Shown: positions 43,328 to 54,118, counted from the stretch's first letter. The stretch: DNA of 61,587 bases from Acidobacteriota bacterium (GCA_903970255.1 CAJCHM010000011.1:1-61587); one strand, 5' to 3'. Numbers and translations are program-made. The notes: generated by a model from the sequence alone, not told the origin.

Positions 43328-44723
43328 AGAGGGCCAATCCCCCCTCAGAGGTCTCTTTATACTTAGATTGCATATCTTCCCCTGTATGGCGCATCGCAGC
43401 AATCACCTGATCCAAAGTGACCCGATACTTGCCATCATTGTGCATTGCAAGGCGCATCGCATTGATTGCCTTAATGGCCCCCATCGTATTTCTTTCGATG
43501 CAAGGGATTTGCACAAGGCCCCCAACGGGGTCGCATGTCAATCCAAGATTATGTTCCATCCCAATTTCAGCTGCATTCTCAATCTGTTCATTAGACCCTC
43601 CAAGGGCTGCAGTCAGTGCCCCTGCCGCCATTGAAGTGGCCACTCCAACCTCTCCCTGACATCCCATTTCAGCAGCAGAAAGAGAGGCGCCTTCTTTATA
43701 AAGGATCCCGATTGCCGCAGCAGTTAGGAAAAACGTCACAACCCCCTCTTGGCTGAAGGAAGGGATGAATTTCTCATAATAATGCAAAACCGCAGGAATG
43801 ATCCCGGCAGCACCATTTGTGGGCGCCGTAACAACCCTTCCACCGGCTGCATTTTCTTCATTAACAGCCAGAGCAAACAAACTAACCCAATCAAAAATCT
43901 CTGAAGGGTCTTTAAGTTCACTCCCCTCTTTGGTCAGAGTAGTGTACATATCTTTTGCCCGTCTTCTGACATTAAGACCGCCCGGCAAAATCCCCTCTTC
44001 GGCAATCCCACGCGCGACACAGTCTTTCATAACCTGCCAAATATGTAAAATCCCCTGCTTAATCTGCTCTTCACTTCTCCAGACCTTCTCATTTTCCATC
44101 ACAAGTTCCGCAACTGTTAGGTGATTCTGACGGCAATGGCGCATCAGCTCCTCACAGGTTTGAAAAGGAAAAGGGACCGATTCTTCTGAGGACCTCATTA
44201 ACACAGGCTCAAGCGCCTCATCTTGAGGGACGACAAATCCACCGCCGACAGAGTAGTAAATATCAGAATGCAAAAGATCCCCTCTTGCATCAAAGGCCCT
44301 AAAGCGCATCGCATTGGAATGAAAAGTAAACCGCTTGCCTTTATGGAAGAGAAGGTGCTCATCGACCACAAAAGCAATGGGATGTTTCCCAAGAACATTC
44401 AATGTAGCTTCCCTTTCAATCCGCTCCATCTTCTCCGCTACACAATTAGGATCGATCTTATCGGGGGACTCCCCTTCCATTCCAAGGAGTACTGCGATAT
44501 CGGTAGCATGACCCTTGCCTGTCATTGCAAGAGATCCAAAAAGTTCCATGGTTAACTTTGCGACAAAGGGAAGATGTCCATCAGATTCCAATTCATTTGC
44601 AAAAAGGCGGGCAGCGCGCATGGGGCCCACTGTATGGGAGCTAGAAGGGCCGATTCCAATGGAAAAAATTTGAAAAACACTAACAGGGACAACTCTAGAT
44701 TTACTGGCTTCTAAAACAGACAT
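43299..44723 (-). CDS. sdaA: L-serine dehydratase (iron-sulfur type)
   Basis: Converts L-serine to pyruvate and ammonia with a 4Fe-4S cluster. The single-chain form of 474 residues contains the beta domain (IGPSSSHTVGPMRAARLF, residues 28-45) and the alpha domain (APTNGAAGIIPAVLHYY, GCQGEVGVATSMAAG, GLTCDPVGGLVQIPC). Conserved Cys residues for the cluster are present. Overlaps the start of the PPi-phosphofructokinase gene, so both feed lower glycolysis as one operon. Divergent from pyrG with a 118-bp gap. Confidence 0.93.
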   Translation of the reverse strand: MSVLEASKSRVVPVSVFQIFSIGIGPSSSHTVGPMRAARLFANELESDGHLPFVAKLTMELFGSLAMTGKGHATDIAVLLGMEGESPDKIDPNCVAEKMERIEREATLNVLGKHPIAFVVDEHLLFHKGKRFTFHSNAMRFRAFDARGDLLHSDIYYSVGGGFVVPQDEALEPVLMRSSEESVPFPFQTCEELMRHCRQNHLTVAELVMENEKVWRSEEQIKQGILHIWQVMKDCVARGIAEEGILPGGLNVRRRAKDMYTTLTKEGSELKDPSEIFDWVSLFALAVNEENAAGGRVVTAPTNGAAGIIPAVLHYYEKFIPSFSQEGVVTFFLTAAAIGILYKEGASLSAAEMGCQGEVGVATSMAAGALTAALGGSNEQIENAAEIGMEHNLGLTCDPVGGLVQIPCIERNTMGAIKAINAMRLAMHNDGKYRVTLDQVIAAMRHTGEDMQSKYKETSEGGLALYVPVNLPEC

Positions 44724-44832
44724 TCAGTCAATCCTCTCTTCTCTATACACGCAACTTTTTTAAGTTTTAAATAAATTCAAATAAGAAAGCAAGAAAAATG
44801 GCTCATATGTTATAGTCGGCTCTTTCAAATAG

Positions 44833-46464
<1,632 letters not shown>

Positions 46465-46468
46465 TTAT

Positions 46469-46894
46469 TTGGGACGGATTGCCGCAGTGGACTTTGGAAC
46501 AGTGAGGATCGGCCTTGCCATCTCCGATGAAAGGAGAATCATTGCCCAACCCCTAGAAACGGTCAGAGCAGCGAGGAATAATGTTGAAACGGCACAATTA
46601 ATAGCCAAGAGATTGTCCGGTTATAAAGGGATTGATAAGATCGTAATCGGCCTCCCCTTAATGCTTAACGGAAAAGAGGGGGACATGGCGATCCTGGTAA
46701 GGGCTTTTGCTAAAGTTCTAGAGGAGACCTTGGCGCTGCCCGTTGTTTTTTGGGATGAGCGGCTCACCTCATCGGGCGTTGAAAAAATGCTCCTTGGGAT
46801 GGATGTCTCCCGCAAAAAGAGGGCGCAACTTAGCGATGCCCTCTCCGCTGTTTCCATTCTGCAGAACTACCTGGATTCTCTTACAAGATGTTGA
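46469..46894 (+). CDS. ruvX: Putative pre-16S rRNA nuclease / Holliday junction resolvase-like (YqgF)
   Basis: A 141-residue RNase H-fold protein. Motifs: AVDFGTVRIGLAISD (first Asp), VIGLPLMLNGKEG and FWDERLTSSGVEKML (Asp, Glu). YqgF trims the 5' end of 16S rRNA in E. coli. It starts with TTG (position 46469), 4 bp after pyrG, which suits translational coupling. CT184 homologue; length is normal. Confidence 0.92.
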   Translation: MGRIAAVDFGTVRIGLAISDERRIIAQPLETVRAARNNVETAQLIAKRLSGYKGIDKIVIGLPLMLNGKEGDMAILVRAFAKVLEETLALPVVFWDERLTSSGVEKMLLGMDVSRKKRAQLSDALSAVSILQNYLDSLTRC

Positions 46895-47004
46895 TCAACG
46901 GTCCCTTCCTCATAACGGGAAGCCGACCACTGATGGATTAAATTTTTAAATACAACTTCTTCTGCTTAAAAAAATCTAATTATACCGCAGGCCTTTTCCG
47001 CAGA

Positions 47005-47164
47005 CTGGACTTTAGCCATTGGAGCGGAGCGATTTTTCTAGATAGCGCCCGCAGGCAGCGGGAATTTTGTAATGGTAGGCTTGAATATGCCACCATTACA
47101 AAATTCTCCCTGCATGGGGGATGCTATCTGGGAAAAGCGCCCCGCTCCAATGGCTAAAGTCCCG
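47005..47164. mobile_element. Foldback element family C, copy 3 (160 bp)
   Basis: CTGGACTTTAGCCATTGGAG ... CTCCAATGGCTAAAGTCCCG. Flanked by GCAGA at 47000-47004 and 47165-47169, a 5-bp target duplication differing from that of copies 1 and 2, so this was an independent insertion. Confidence 0.85.
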
Positions 47165-47252
47165 GCAGATGCAAACGCAGACGAAATCTTCGCCTGACAC
47201 AAAAAATTCCGCTGGCAGCAAAAAGTCATGTGGTGTTTGATAGGGGTATAAA

Positions 47253-47416
47253 GAGGGAATTGCAAAACTTGCTTCGCGGCTAAAACGTGATGATTTTGAC
47301 GCTGATTTAGTTTTTCGCGGGACCACATAACCTATTGGGCCTTAGGGGTCATGCGAAAAACTAAATCAGCGTCAAAAGTGCGCGTTTGGGCCCGAATGGA
47401 GTTTTGCAATTCCCTC
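47253..47416. mobile_element. Foldback element family D (164 bp)
   Basis: Outer arms GAGGGAATTGCAAAACT / AGTTTTGCAATTCCCTC; inner arms TTTTGACGCTGATTTAGTTT and its complement, at least 25 bp perfect. It ends 29 bp before the zwf start. Partial copies at 21847 and 23682. Confidence 0.8.
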
Positions 47417-47445
47417 CAAATACAAATCAAGGAAACCATTTCTAT

Positions 47446-48990
47446 ATGCCAGACACCTCATCTCATCCCCTGGAAGAACCGGGGGTTTCCAGCCGCTTCA
47501 TCGAACCCTGTATCCTGGTTATTTATGGAGCAACCGGCGATCTCACAGCGCGCAAGCTTATCCCTGCGATCTACAATTTGGCACGAGAGGGGCAGCTGCC
47601 GACTCAATTTGCCTGTGTGGGATTTGCAAGGCGGGAAAAGACAAACGAGCAGTTTAGAGCCGAGATGAAACAGGCTGTCAGCAGCTTCTCGAGAGTTAAG
47701 CCGCTTGATGAGGCTCTTTGGAAGAATTTTGAGGAAAATCTCTACTACCATCGCTCGGAATTTCATGAAGAGGAAGGGTACCAAAGGCTAAAGAACCTTC
47801 TCACAGAGCTCGATGGGAAGCTTGGAACGAAGGGCAACAGGGTGTTTTACCTTTCTACACAACCCAGCTTTTTTCCCTTAATCTGCGAGAAGATGCAGAA
47901 AACTGAGCTGATTTATGATGCCAATAAGACGCAAGATAAGTGGTCGAGGATCATCATCGAAAAACCATTTGGCCATGATCTAGATTCTGCAAAAGCTCTG
48001 CAGAAAGAGCTGTTGCGCTTCCTAAAAGAGGAGCAGATCTACAGGATCGATCATTACTTAGGTAAAGAGACTGTGCAGAACATTTTGGTTTTCCGGTTTG
48101 CTAACGCCCTTTTTGAATCTGTGTGGAATAACCGCTACATCGATCATGTTCAGATTACGGTTGCAGAAGATATTGGGATCGGAACTCGAGGGGCGTTCTG
48201 GGAAGAGGCTGGGATGCTCAGAGACATCGTGCAAAATCACATGATGCAGCTGCTCTCCCTTGTTGCCATGGAACCCCCAGTTAGTCTGGCAGCCGATTCG
48301 ATTCACGATGAAAAAGTCAAAGTACTCCAGGCGATCCGCCCTTTTCAAGATGCCGACTTTGAACACTCTTGCATCCGGGGGCAATATGCCCCAGGTTACA
48401 TCAATGGAGAGCCGGCTGTGGGCTATAGGCAAGAAAAAAATGTCTCTCCTGAATCCAATGTCGAAACCTATGCAGCCTTGCGCCTCTTCATCGACAACTG
48501 GCGCTGGTCGGGGGTTCCTTTCTATTTGCGGGGAGGAAAACGGCTTCCTAAACGCGCCACAGAGATCGCAGTTGTTTTCAAAGACCCACCAGGTGTTCTT
48601 TTCCAACAACAGAATAAACGCAATGAACCAAACGTTCTCTCTCTGCGCATCCAGCCTAACGAAGGGACTGGACTTAAGATCAATTGCAAGGTTCCGGGGC
48701 CCTCTAGCCCGATCCAGCCGGTAAAGATGGATTTTCGCTACGGATCTTATTTTGGAATGAGCCCCCCTGAGGCTTATGAGAGGTTGATCCAGGACTGCAT
48801 TCTAGGCGATAACACATTATTTGCTAGGCAAGATGAAGTTTTCAATTCTTGGCGCCTTCTCACTCCTCTGATTAATTATTGGCTGACCAATAAAAAAACG
48901 GATTTTCCCAATTATCAATCAGGAACATGGGGACCTAAAAGCGCTGATGAGATGTTAGAGCGCGACAAACGCAAATGGAGACTTATTTAG
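47446..48990 (+). CDS. zwf: Glucose-6-phosphate 1-dehydrogenase
   Basis: First enzyme of the oxidative pentose-phosphate pathway, making NADPH. The NADP-binding motif is IYGATGDLTARKLIP and the catalytic signature RIDHYLGKETVQN. The frame is open from 47386, but that extension is encoded by the arm of a foldback element; ATG at 47446 (MPDTSSHPLEEPG) with AAGGAAA upstream is the better start, giving 514 residues, the normal size. The stop codon precedes opcA without a gap. Confidence 0.95.
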   Translation: MPDTSSHPLEEPGVSSRFIEPCILVIYGATGDLTARKLIPAIYNLAREGQLPTQFACVGFARREKTNEQFRAEMKQAVSSFSRVKPLDEALWKNFEENLYYHRSEFHEEEGYQRLKNLLTELDGKLGTKGNRVFYLSTQPSFFPLICEKMQKTELIYDANKTQDKWSRIIIEKPFGHDLDSAKALQKELLRFLKEEQIYRIDHYLGKETVQNILVFRFANALFESVWNNRYIDHVQITVAEDIGIGTRGAFWEEAGMLRDIVQNHMMQLLSLVAMEPPVSLAADSIHDEKVKVLQAIRPFQDADFEHSCIRGQYAPGYINGEPAVGYRQEKNVSPESNVETYAALRLFIDNWRWSGVPFYLRGGKRLPKRATEIAVVFKDPPGVLFQQQNKRNEPNVLSLRIQPNEGTGLKINCKVPGPSSPIQPVKMDFRYGSYFGMSPPEAYERLIQDCILGDNTLFARQDEVFNSWRLLTPLINYWLTNKKTDFPNYQSGTWGPKSADEMLERDKRKWRLI

Positions 48991-50082
48991 ATGACAATCA
49001 GTTCACATCCTGTATCCCCTGCTGATATCCAGAACGAGTTGGATCGGATTTGGGAGTCTTTAGAGACAAAAAACATTGCAAGGGCTTCCCTTTTCAATCT
49101 TATCTTCTTCACCCAAAAAAATCCCCGCTCTACCTATATTCAAAAAATTGCTCAAACAGTAGTGGAAAAATTTCCTTCGCGAGTGATTTTTATCACCATC
49201 GACAAAGATGCTAAAGAAGACTTTCTCAAAACTCAGGTCTCGATCCTATCGTCGAGCAAAGGGGAATTTGATGTGGCCTGCGATTATATCGAAATCCAGG
49301 CTAGCGGATCTTGCCATGAAAGAGTTCCCTTTGTCGTCCTTCCTCATATCCTTACTGATCTACCCGTCTACCTTGTCTGGGGCGAGGACCCCTGTCAAAA
49401 AGATCCTCTCTGCACTCAATTGGAACGGTTGGCAAACCGGTTGATCGTCGATTCCGAGACGACAGGCAACCTGGCCAAGTTTGCATCCAGCCTTCTTGAG
49501 CATCATGACAGAGCCCATTGCGATATCGCTGACCTCAACTGGGCCAGGATTGAAAGCTGGCGTGAAATGCTATCGATTGCTTTTAACTCTAAAGACAACC
49601 TGGAACAGATTCAACGCTCTCAAAAAATCGTCATCTGCTATAACTCCCAAGAAACTCCCTTCTTTTCCCACACCCAAATCCAATCGGTTTATCTTCAAGG
49701 ATGGCTTGCCTGTCAGCTGGGATGGCAATTTTTAAACCTGCGTAAAGAAAACAATACCGTTCTGTTTTCCTATAAGAGTGCAACAGGTCCTGTAGAAATT
49801 GTCCTTTCTACATCGCAACTCTCTAAGCTTCCCCCAGGCCTGGTTCTGTCAGTAGAGGTGTTTACAACAAATGGGGAACACTTCTTATTCAAGCGGGAGC
49901 AGGAGATCCTGAACCAAATCACTTACGTGCATTCAACAAAAAGTGAATGCTCCCTGCCCTCCCACTACATCTTTACGAAAGCAGAATCGGGCCACTCTCT
50001 TGTCAAAGAAATCTGTCATCGGGGGACCTCGGAGCATTTCCTCAAAGTTCTCAACCTCATGAAAAAAATGGATGGTTTATAA
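48991..50082 (+). CDS. opcA: OpcA-like glucose-6-phosphate dehydrogenase assembly protein
   Basis: A 363-residue protein of the OpcA family, which in cyanobacteria and actinobacteria activates glucose-6-phosphate dehydrogenase. Recognisable parts are RASLFNLIFFTQ near the N-terminus and LPVYLVWGEDP with VDSETTG near residues 128-152. It lies between zwf and pgl with no gap on the left and 5 bp on the right, so all three are one operon and the functional link with zwf is clear. Sequence conservation of the family is low, so the call rests partly on context. Confidence 0.8.
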   Translation: MTISSHPVSPADIQNELDRIWESLETKNIARASLFNLIFFTQKNPRSTYIQKIAQTVVEKFPSRVIFITIDKDAKEDFLKTQVSILSSSKGEFDVACDYIEIQASGSCHERVPFVVLPHILTDLPVYLVWGEDPCQKDPLCTQLERLANRLIVDSETTGNLAKFASSLLEHHDRAHCDIADLNWARIESWREMLSIAFNSKDNLEQIQRSQKIVICYNSQETPFFSHTQIQSVYLQGWLACQLGWQFLNLRKENNTVLFSYKSATGPVEIVLSTSQLSKLPPGLVLSVEVFTTNGEHFLFKREQEILNQITYVHSTKSECSLPSHYIFTKAESGHSLVKEICHRGTSEHFLKVLNLMKKMDGL

Positions 50083-50087
50083 TCCTG

Positions 50088-50864
50088 ATGCTCATAGAAA
50101 AACTAAAAAGCAGATCCTTAAGTGATCGCAGAGAGATCATCGTCCCGGGCGACTATGGAATCACGGTGATCTATTGTGTTGAACATTTCATTGCACTATC
50201 CAAACGGGCCATTCAAGATCATGGAGCATTTTTTGTCGCCCTCTCAGGAGGCTCCACTCCAAAGGCCATCTTCGAGCACCTAGCTTCAGCCACCTATTCC
50301 CCAATGGTTGAGTGGAATAAAATCCACATTTTTTGGAGCGATGAGCGCGCCGTTTCCCCTGATGATCCAGAGAGCAACTATCACATGGCAGTGCATACGG
50401 GGATGCTTAAAGGGATCCCTAAAGAGCAGATCCATCGGATGAGAGCTGAAGATCATATTGAGAAAAATGCAGACTCCTATGAACAGGAAATTGCAGCGAC
50501 ACTGCAGGGGCGCAATTTTGACCTTGTCATGTTGGGAATGGGAGAAGATGGCCACACAGCCTCCCTCTTTCCTCATACCGAGGGGCTTAGGCGCCAAAAT
50601 AGACTTGTGATTGCCAATTACATCCCCAATAAAAAGGTCTGGAGAATGACGTTGACCTACGATTGCATCAACGCAGCAAATCATACTGCCATCTATGTTC
50701 TGGGAGCCTCCAAAAAAGCCACCCTTGCTAAAGTTCTCCTATCGAGTGATCAATTTGAGCAATACCCCATCCAGAAAGTAGGCACCCCTGCCCACCCCGC
50801 TCTATGGATTGCCGATCAGGATGCTGCAGAGGATTTGATCGCTAAGAAAGAAGAGAAAAAGTGA
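50088..50864 (+). CDS. pgl: 6-phosphogluconolactonase (DevB/Pgl)
   Basis: Hydrolyses 6-phosphogluconolactone, the product of Zwf. Motifs: FVALSGGSTPKAIFEHL near residue 50, and LGMGEDGHTASLFPHTEG near 150 with the catalytic His. The frame is open from 49947 inside opcA, but MLIEKLKSRSLSDRREIIVP at 50088, 5 bp after opcA, gives the normal 258 residues. Corresponds to C. trachomatis devB (CT186). Confidence 0.93.
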   Translation: MLIEKLKSRSLSDRREIIVPGDYGITVIYCVEHFIALSKRAIQDHGAFFVALSGGSTPKAIFEHLASATYSPMVEWNKIHIFWSDERAVSPDDPESNYHMAVHTGMLKGIPKEQIHRMRAEDHIEKNADSYEQEIAATLQGRNFDLVMLGMGEDGHTASLFPHTEGLRRQNRLVIANYIPNKKVWRMTLTYDCINAANHTAIYVLGASKKATLAKVLLSSDQFEQYPIQKVGTPAHPALWIADQDAAEDLIAKKEEKK

Positions 50865-50868
50865 GATT

Positions 50869-51031
50869 ATCTCGACTTTCCAACTTTCTCTGAGCCCATC
50901 TCGCTTGAGAGAGCCCCTCAGCTGTAATTTAAATTCACAGGATCGGCTTGAAAACGCCTTCCTGTGAATTTAAATTACAGCTGAAGGGCTCTCTCTGCAA
51001 GAGGGGCCAGAAAAAGTTGCAAAGTCGAGAT
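50869..51031. mobile_element. Foldback element family G (163 bp)
   Basis: ATCTCGACTTT ... AAAGTCGAGAT at the ends and CTGTGAATTTAAATTACAGC with its complement near the centre. It fills the space between the stop codons of the convergent genes pgl and terC and ends inside the terC stop codon. It may act as a two-way terminator. Confidence 0.75.
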
Positions 51032-51939
51032 TACCTCTGCTTGGCTAGCTTCATCGAGACCACAATGGTCACAGCAAGGATAATCGTAATTACCACAAGA
51101 GAAACACTCAAGGAGATCGGCAGAATTGATGAGATCAACATTTTAATGCCGACAAAGAGGACAATCGCAGCCAGCCCAAATTTTAGATATTTGAGCTTAT
51201 TAAGAGATGAGGAGAGCAAAAAGTAAAGAGACCTCAATCCCAATATCGCAAAAACGTTTGAGGTGTAAATAATAAAAGGGTCAGTTGTGATTGCAAAAAT
51301 TGCAGGGATCGAATCTAGAGCAAAAACGATATCTGAGCACTCGATCAGCAGCAAAACCAAAAACAGAGAAGTCACCTTCCACCTGCCAGAACTTTTTACA
51401 AAAAACTTCCCGTTCTCCCTACCCTGAGCAACAGGCAGTAGCCGATTTAACATCCCATAAGCAAAGCCTTGAGAAAAGGGGCGCTGTTTTTGCAGCATCA
51501 GTTGGGTTCCTGAATATAAAAGAAATACCCCAAAGATATAAAACATCCAGTGAAATTGTTCGATGAGGGCAACCCCTGCCAAGATTAAGGTGATGCGAAA
51601 TACAAGCGCACCAACAATCCCCCAAACAAGAACCCTCCGCTGGTAGAGCACAGGAGTGTGAAAATGGGAAAAGATCAGTAAAAATATAAAGAGGTTATCC
51701 ACGCTCAAAGATTTTTCAATGAGATAGCCTGTAAAAAATTGCAGAGCTCTCTCAGATCCAAAATAGAAATAAATAAATAGATTGAACAAGAGAGCGATAC
51801 CAATCCAAAAGAAGGTAAGGGTTAAACACTTTTTGAAGTTGGTCACACGGTCTTTGCGCTGAAACACACGCATATCCACTGCGATCAAAAGAGCAATGAG
51901 AAGATGAAAACCTGTCCAAAAAATCCAGGGGTGGGCCAT
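51031..51939 (-). CDS. TerC/Alx family membrane protein
   Basis: A 302-residue integral membrane protein with about nine helices. The two acidic motifs of the family are present: LIEKSLSVDNLFIFLLIF (about residues 73-90) and LIECSDIVFALDSIPAIFA (about 199-217). TerC/Alx proteins are linked to metal-ion (notably Mn) export and to metalation of secreted proteins. It stands alone between pgl and tsaD. The Mn/Fe ribonucleotide reductase of this organism makes Mn handling relevant, but a link is speculation. Confidence 0.9.
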   Translation of the reverse strand: MAHPWIFWTGFHLLIALLIAVDMRVFQRKDRVTNFKKCLTLTFFWIGIALLFNLFIYFYFGSERALQFFTGYLIEKSLSVDNLFIFLLIFSHFHTPVLYQRRVLVWGIVGALVFRITLILAGVALIEQFHWMFYIFGVFLLYSGTQLMLQKQRPFSQGFAYGMLNRLLPVAQGRENGKFFVKSSGRWKVTSLFLVLLLIECSDIVFALDSIPAIFAITTDPFIIYTSNVFAILGLRSLYFLLSSSLNKLKYLKFGLAAIVLFVGIKMLISSILPISLSVSLVVITIILAVTIVVSMKLAKQR

Positions 51940-51953
51940 AGAGCTCTCCTTAT

Positions 51954-52003
51954 TATACCCAAACTTGTTACCGGGGCTAGCCCCGGTAACAAGTTTGGGT
52001 ATA
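51954..52003. repeat. 50-bp perfect palindrome
   Basis: TATACCCAAACTTGTTACCG to its exact complement, with the centre GGGGCTAGCCCC. Not one mismatch and no loop. It lies 15 bp upstream of the terC start and abuts a family A element. Confidence 0.9.
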
Positions 52004-52166
52004 TACCGGTGCTACTTCAAACGTACCTGTAATTTCTGTTTTAACGCGACCATTTTTCCTTCCCCCAAACAGGGACATTATTCGAAGTAATAAGGCCCTG
52101 TTTGGGGGAAGGGAAAAGGGGGCCGTTAAAACAGAAATTACAAGCACGTTTGAAGTAGCACCGGTA
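52004..52166. mobile_element. Foldback element family A, copy 5 (163 bp)
   Basis: TACCGGTGCTACTTCAAACG ... GAAGTAGCACCGGTA, flanked by TA on both sides. The right TA belongs to a family C fragment, so A inserted into an older C element. Confidence 0.85.
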
Positions 52167-52209
52167 TATCTGGGAAAAGCGCCCCCCTCCAATGGCTAAA
52201 GTCGAGTCA
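52167..52209. mobile_element. Right-end fragment of foldback family C
   Basis: TATCTGGGAAAAGCGCCCCC...CTCCAATGGCTAAAGTCGAG matches the right end of the family C copy at 47005-47164. The left part is missing. Confidence 0.75.
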
Positions 52210-52292
52210 AAGAGACCCTATTTATTACATTTACGACAAAGCAACAAGGTGAGATAATTTTCGATCTGACAACAAAAGATTTTTGAAAATTT

Positions 52293-53315
52293 ATGATTGT
52301 ACTCGGTATTGAAAGCACCTGCGATGAGTCCGCCTGCGCCATAGTGAAAGATGGCCGTGAGGTGCTATCCAATATAATCCTCTCTCAAACCGAACTACAC
52401 AACCCCTTTGGCGGAGTTTTTCCAGAACTTGCCTGCAGGCGGCATATCGATGCTCTCATACCCGTCATCAAGCAAGCCCTTACCGAGGCCGCTATCTCAC
52501 CCTCTCAGATCGACTTAATCGCAGCTGCAAAGGGACCAGGGCTCATCGGCGCATTGCTCATCGGCCTCAATACGGCAAAGTCCCTCTCTTTAGCCTGGAA
52601 CATCCCCTTCATCGGGGTTAACCACGTTGAGGCACATCTCTATGCTGCGATGATGCCCCTTGAAAACCCTCCCCTTCCAGCCTTGGGTCTTGTCGTTTCC
52701 GGAGGACATACATTCATCGTTAAAATCGATGAGCTTGGCAAATATGAGATGCTAGGAACAACGCAAGACGATGCCATTGGTGAGGCCTTTGATAAGGTTG
52801 CAGCACTCCTTGGCCTCCCCTATCCCGGAGGACCTGAGATTGAAGCGCTAGCAAAACAGGGCGACCCCTCCCGTTTCCCCTTTCGAGCTGGTCGGATTAA
52901 AAACTCCCCCTTAGACTTTTCTTTTTCCGGGCTAAAAACAAATGTGCTCTATAAGGTCAAAGGACAAAACCCATCTAAAAGTGCCCCTTTAATTATCTCT
53001 GAAAAAGAAAAAGCAGATGTTGCTGCTTCCTTCCAGGAGACCGCCTTAACGGATGTTGTTACCAAGGCAATCGACGCAGCTAAAAGCTTTGATTGCAAAG
53101 CCATCTACTGCGGGGGTGGGGTAAGCAATAATCTGCGGCTAAGAGAGCTCTTCGGTGAGCTTGATTGCCCTTACCCTGTATTTTACCCAGCCAAAGCCAT
53201 GACCCTTGATAACGCTGCCATGATAGCTGGCCTTGGTTTTCATTGCTACAAAAGGGAAGGAGAAGGGGATAGCTTGGAACTTGAGCCAATAACCAGAATT
53301 CCCCTAGGTATTTAG
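52293..53315 (+). CDS. tsaD: tRNA N6-adenosine threonylcarbamoyltransferase TsaD
   Basis: Transfers threonylcarbamoyl to A37 of ANN-decoding tRNAs. The ASKHA-fold motifs are clear: VLGIESTCDESACAIV at the N-terminus, metal-binding HVEAH (residues about 110-114), LVVSGGHT and the C-terminal LDNAAMIAGLG. 340 residues, normal length. CT197 homologue (gcp). The stop codon overlaps that of the convergent secreted-protein gene by 4 bp. Confidence 0.97.
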   Translation: MIVLGIESTCDESACAIVKDGREVLSNIILSQTELHNPFGGVFPELACRRHIDALIPVIKQALTEAAISPSQIDLIAAAKGPGLIGALLIGLNTAKSLSLAWNIPFIGVNHVEAHLYAAMMPLENPPLPALGLVVSGGHTFIVKIDELGKYEMLGTTQDDAIGEAFDKVAALLGLPYPGGPEIEALAKQGDPSRFPFRAGRIKNSPLDFSFSGLKTNVLYKVKGQNPSKSAPLIISEKEKADVAASFQETALTDVVTKAIDAAKSFDCKAIYCGGGVSNNLRLRELFGELDCPYPVFYPAKAMTLDNAAMIAGLGFHCYKREGEGDSLELEPITRIPLGI

Positions 53316-53971
53316 TCTGAAACAGGCCGCTTTCCCGAATGATGAGATTTTGCTTTAGGGGCAGGATTCCGATAGGTCCTCTGAGCTCGGTATTGCTTAG
53401 CCGTCCGCTCATTTTTCTGAGCTCTGCTCTCTTCTGGCTGAGTCTCAGCCTCTAGATGACCCACCTTTGGACTCTCCTCTTGTCTTTGCGTAACTTTAGG
53501 CCGATTGGGATTTTGACGAGACTCTTGAATTTTAGAGCGGGAGGATTCTTGGCTTCTTTGCACCGGTCCCTTTCTCTCAACGGAGCGTTTCCGAGCAACC
53601 GCAGAGTGCTTACGCTCAAATGTCGGAGCTGCTATTTCAGAGGAGCGCCGTTTGCGCCTTTCTTTCATTGAAGAGCTTGAAGACCTTTCTCGGGGTGCCG
53701 GTCTAGGTTCAGCTATCATCTCCTCTTCCTCATACTCCTCATTTTCATAAACGATAGCATCTTCTTCAAAATCATCTTCATAGACAAAATACCTTCGACC
53801 TCTTGCAGAGCTTCTCGGTGAGTGATCTCTTCGAGAATAGTAAGAATCAAATTCCTCATCCATCTCTTCACTTGAATAACCAAAATCAGCGTCTTCGTCA
53901 TATTCAGTAACTGAATAAGCGGAAAAAATCAAAACGGGAGATAAAAAAAGGGGAAGCCATAATTTCTTCAT
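53312..53971 (-). CDS. Secreted low-complexity charged protein, function unknown
   Basis: A 219-residue protein with a signal peptide (KKLWLPLFLSPVLIFSAYS). The mature part is strongly segregated: residues 20-90 are acidic with many Tyr (e.g. EEMDEEFDSYYSRR, ENEEYEEEEMIAEP), residues 95-219 are basic with Arg/Ser/Gln (KERRKRRSSEIA, KRSVERKGPVQRSQ). No domain is recognised and most of it should be disordered. The calculated charge pattern suggests binding to nucleic acid or envelope partners, but this is a guess. Confidence 0.6.
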   Translation of the reverse strand: MKKLWLPLFLSPVLIFSAYSVTEYDEDADFGYSSEEMDEEFDSYYSRRDHSPRSSARGRRYFVYEDDFEEDAIVYENEEYEEEEMIAEPRPAPRERSSSSSMKERRKRRSSEIAAPTFERKHSAVARKRSVERKGPVQRSQESSRSKIQESRQNPNRPKVTQRQEESPKVGHLEAETQPEESRAQKNERTAKQYRAQRTYRNPAPKAKSHHSGKRPVSD

Positions 53972-54118
53972 ATCATCCTCGACGAGGTATTCACATATCT
54001 TTCTTTATCTAATAACATTTCATTTAATTTGTAAACTAATTATTTAAAAAATCACTTCTTGTCTCTTAATAAGAAATTCACTAAAATGACCACAATATTG
54101 AAAAAATGAGGTTATTCC

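Noticed and set aside
47386-47445. N-terminal extension of Zwf
   Set aside because: These 20 codons come from the arm of foldback family D; the start at 47446 has the better ribosome-binding site and the normal protein length.
51977-52192. 71-codon frame on the minus strand
   Set aside because: It is encoded by foldback family A and a family C fragment.
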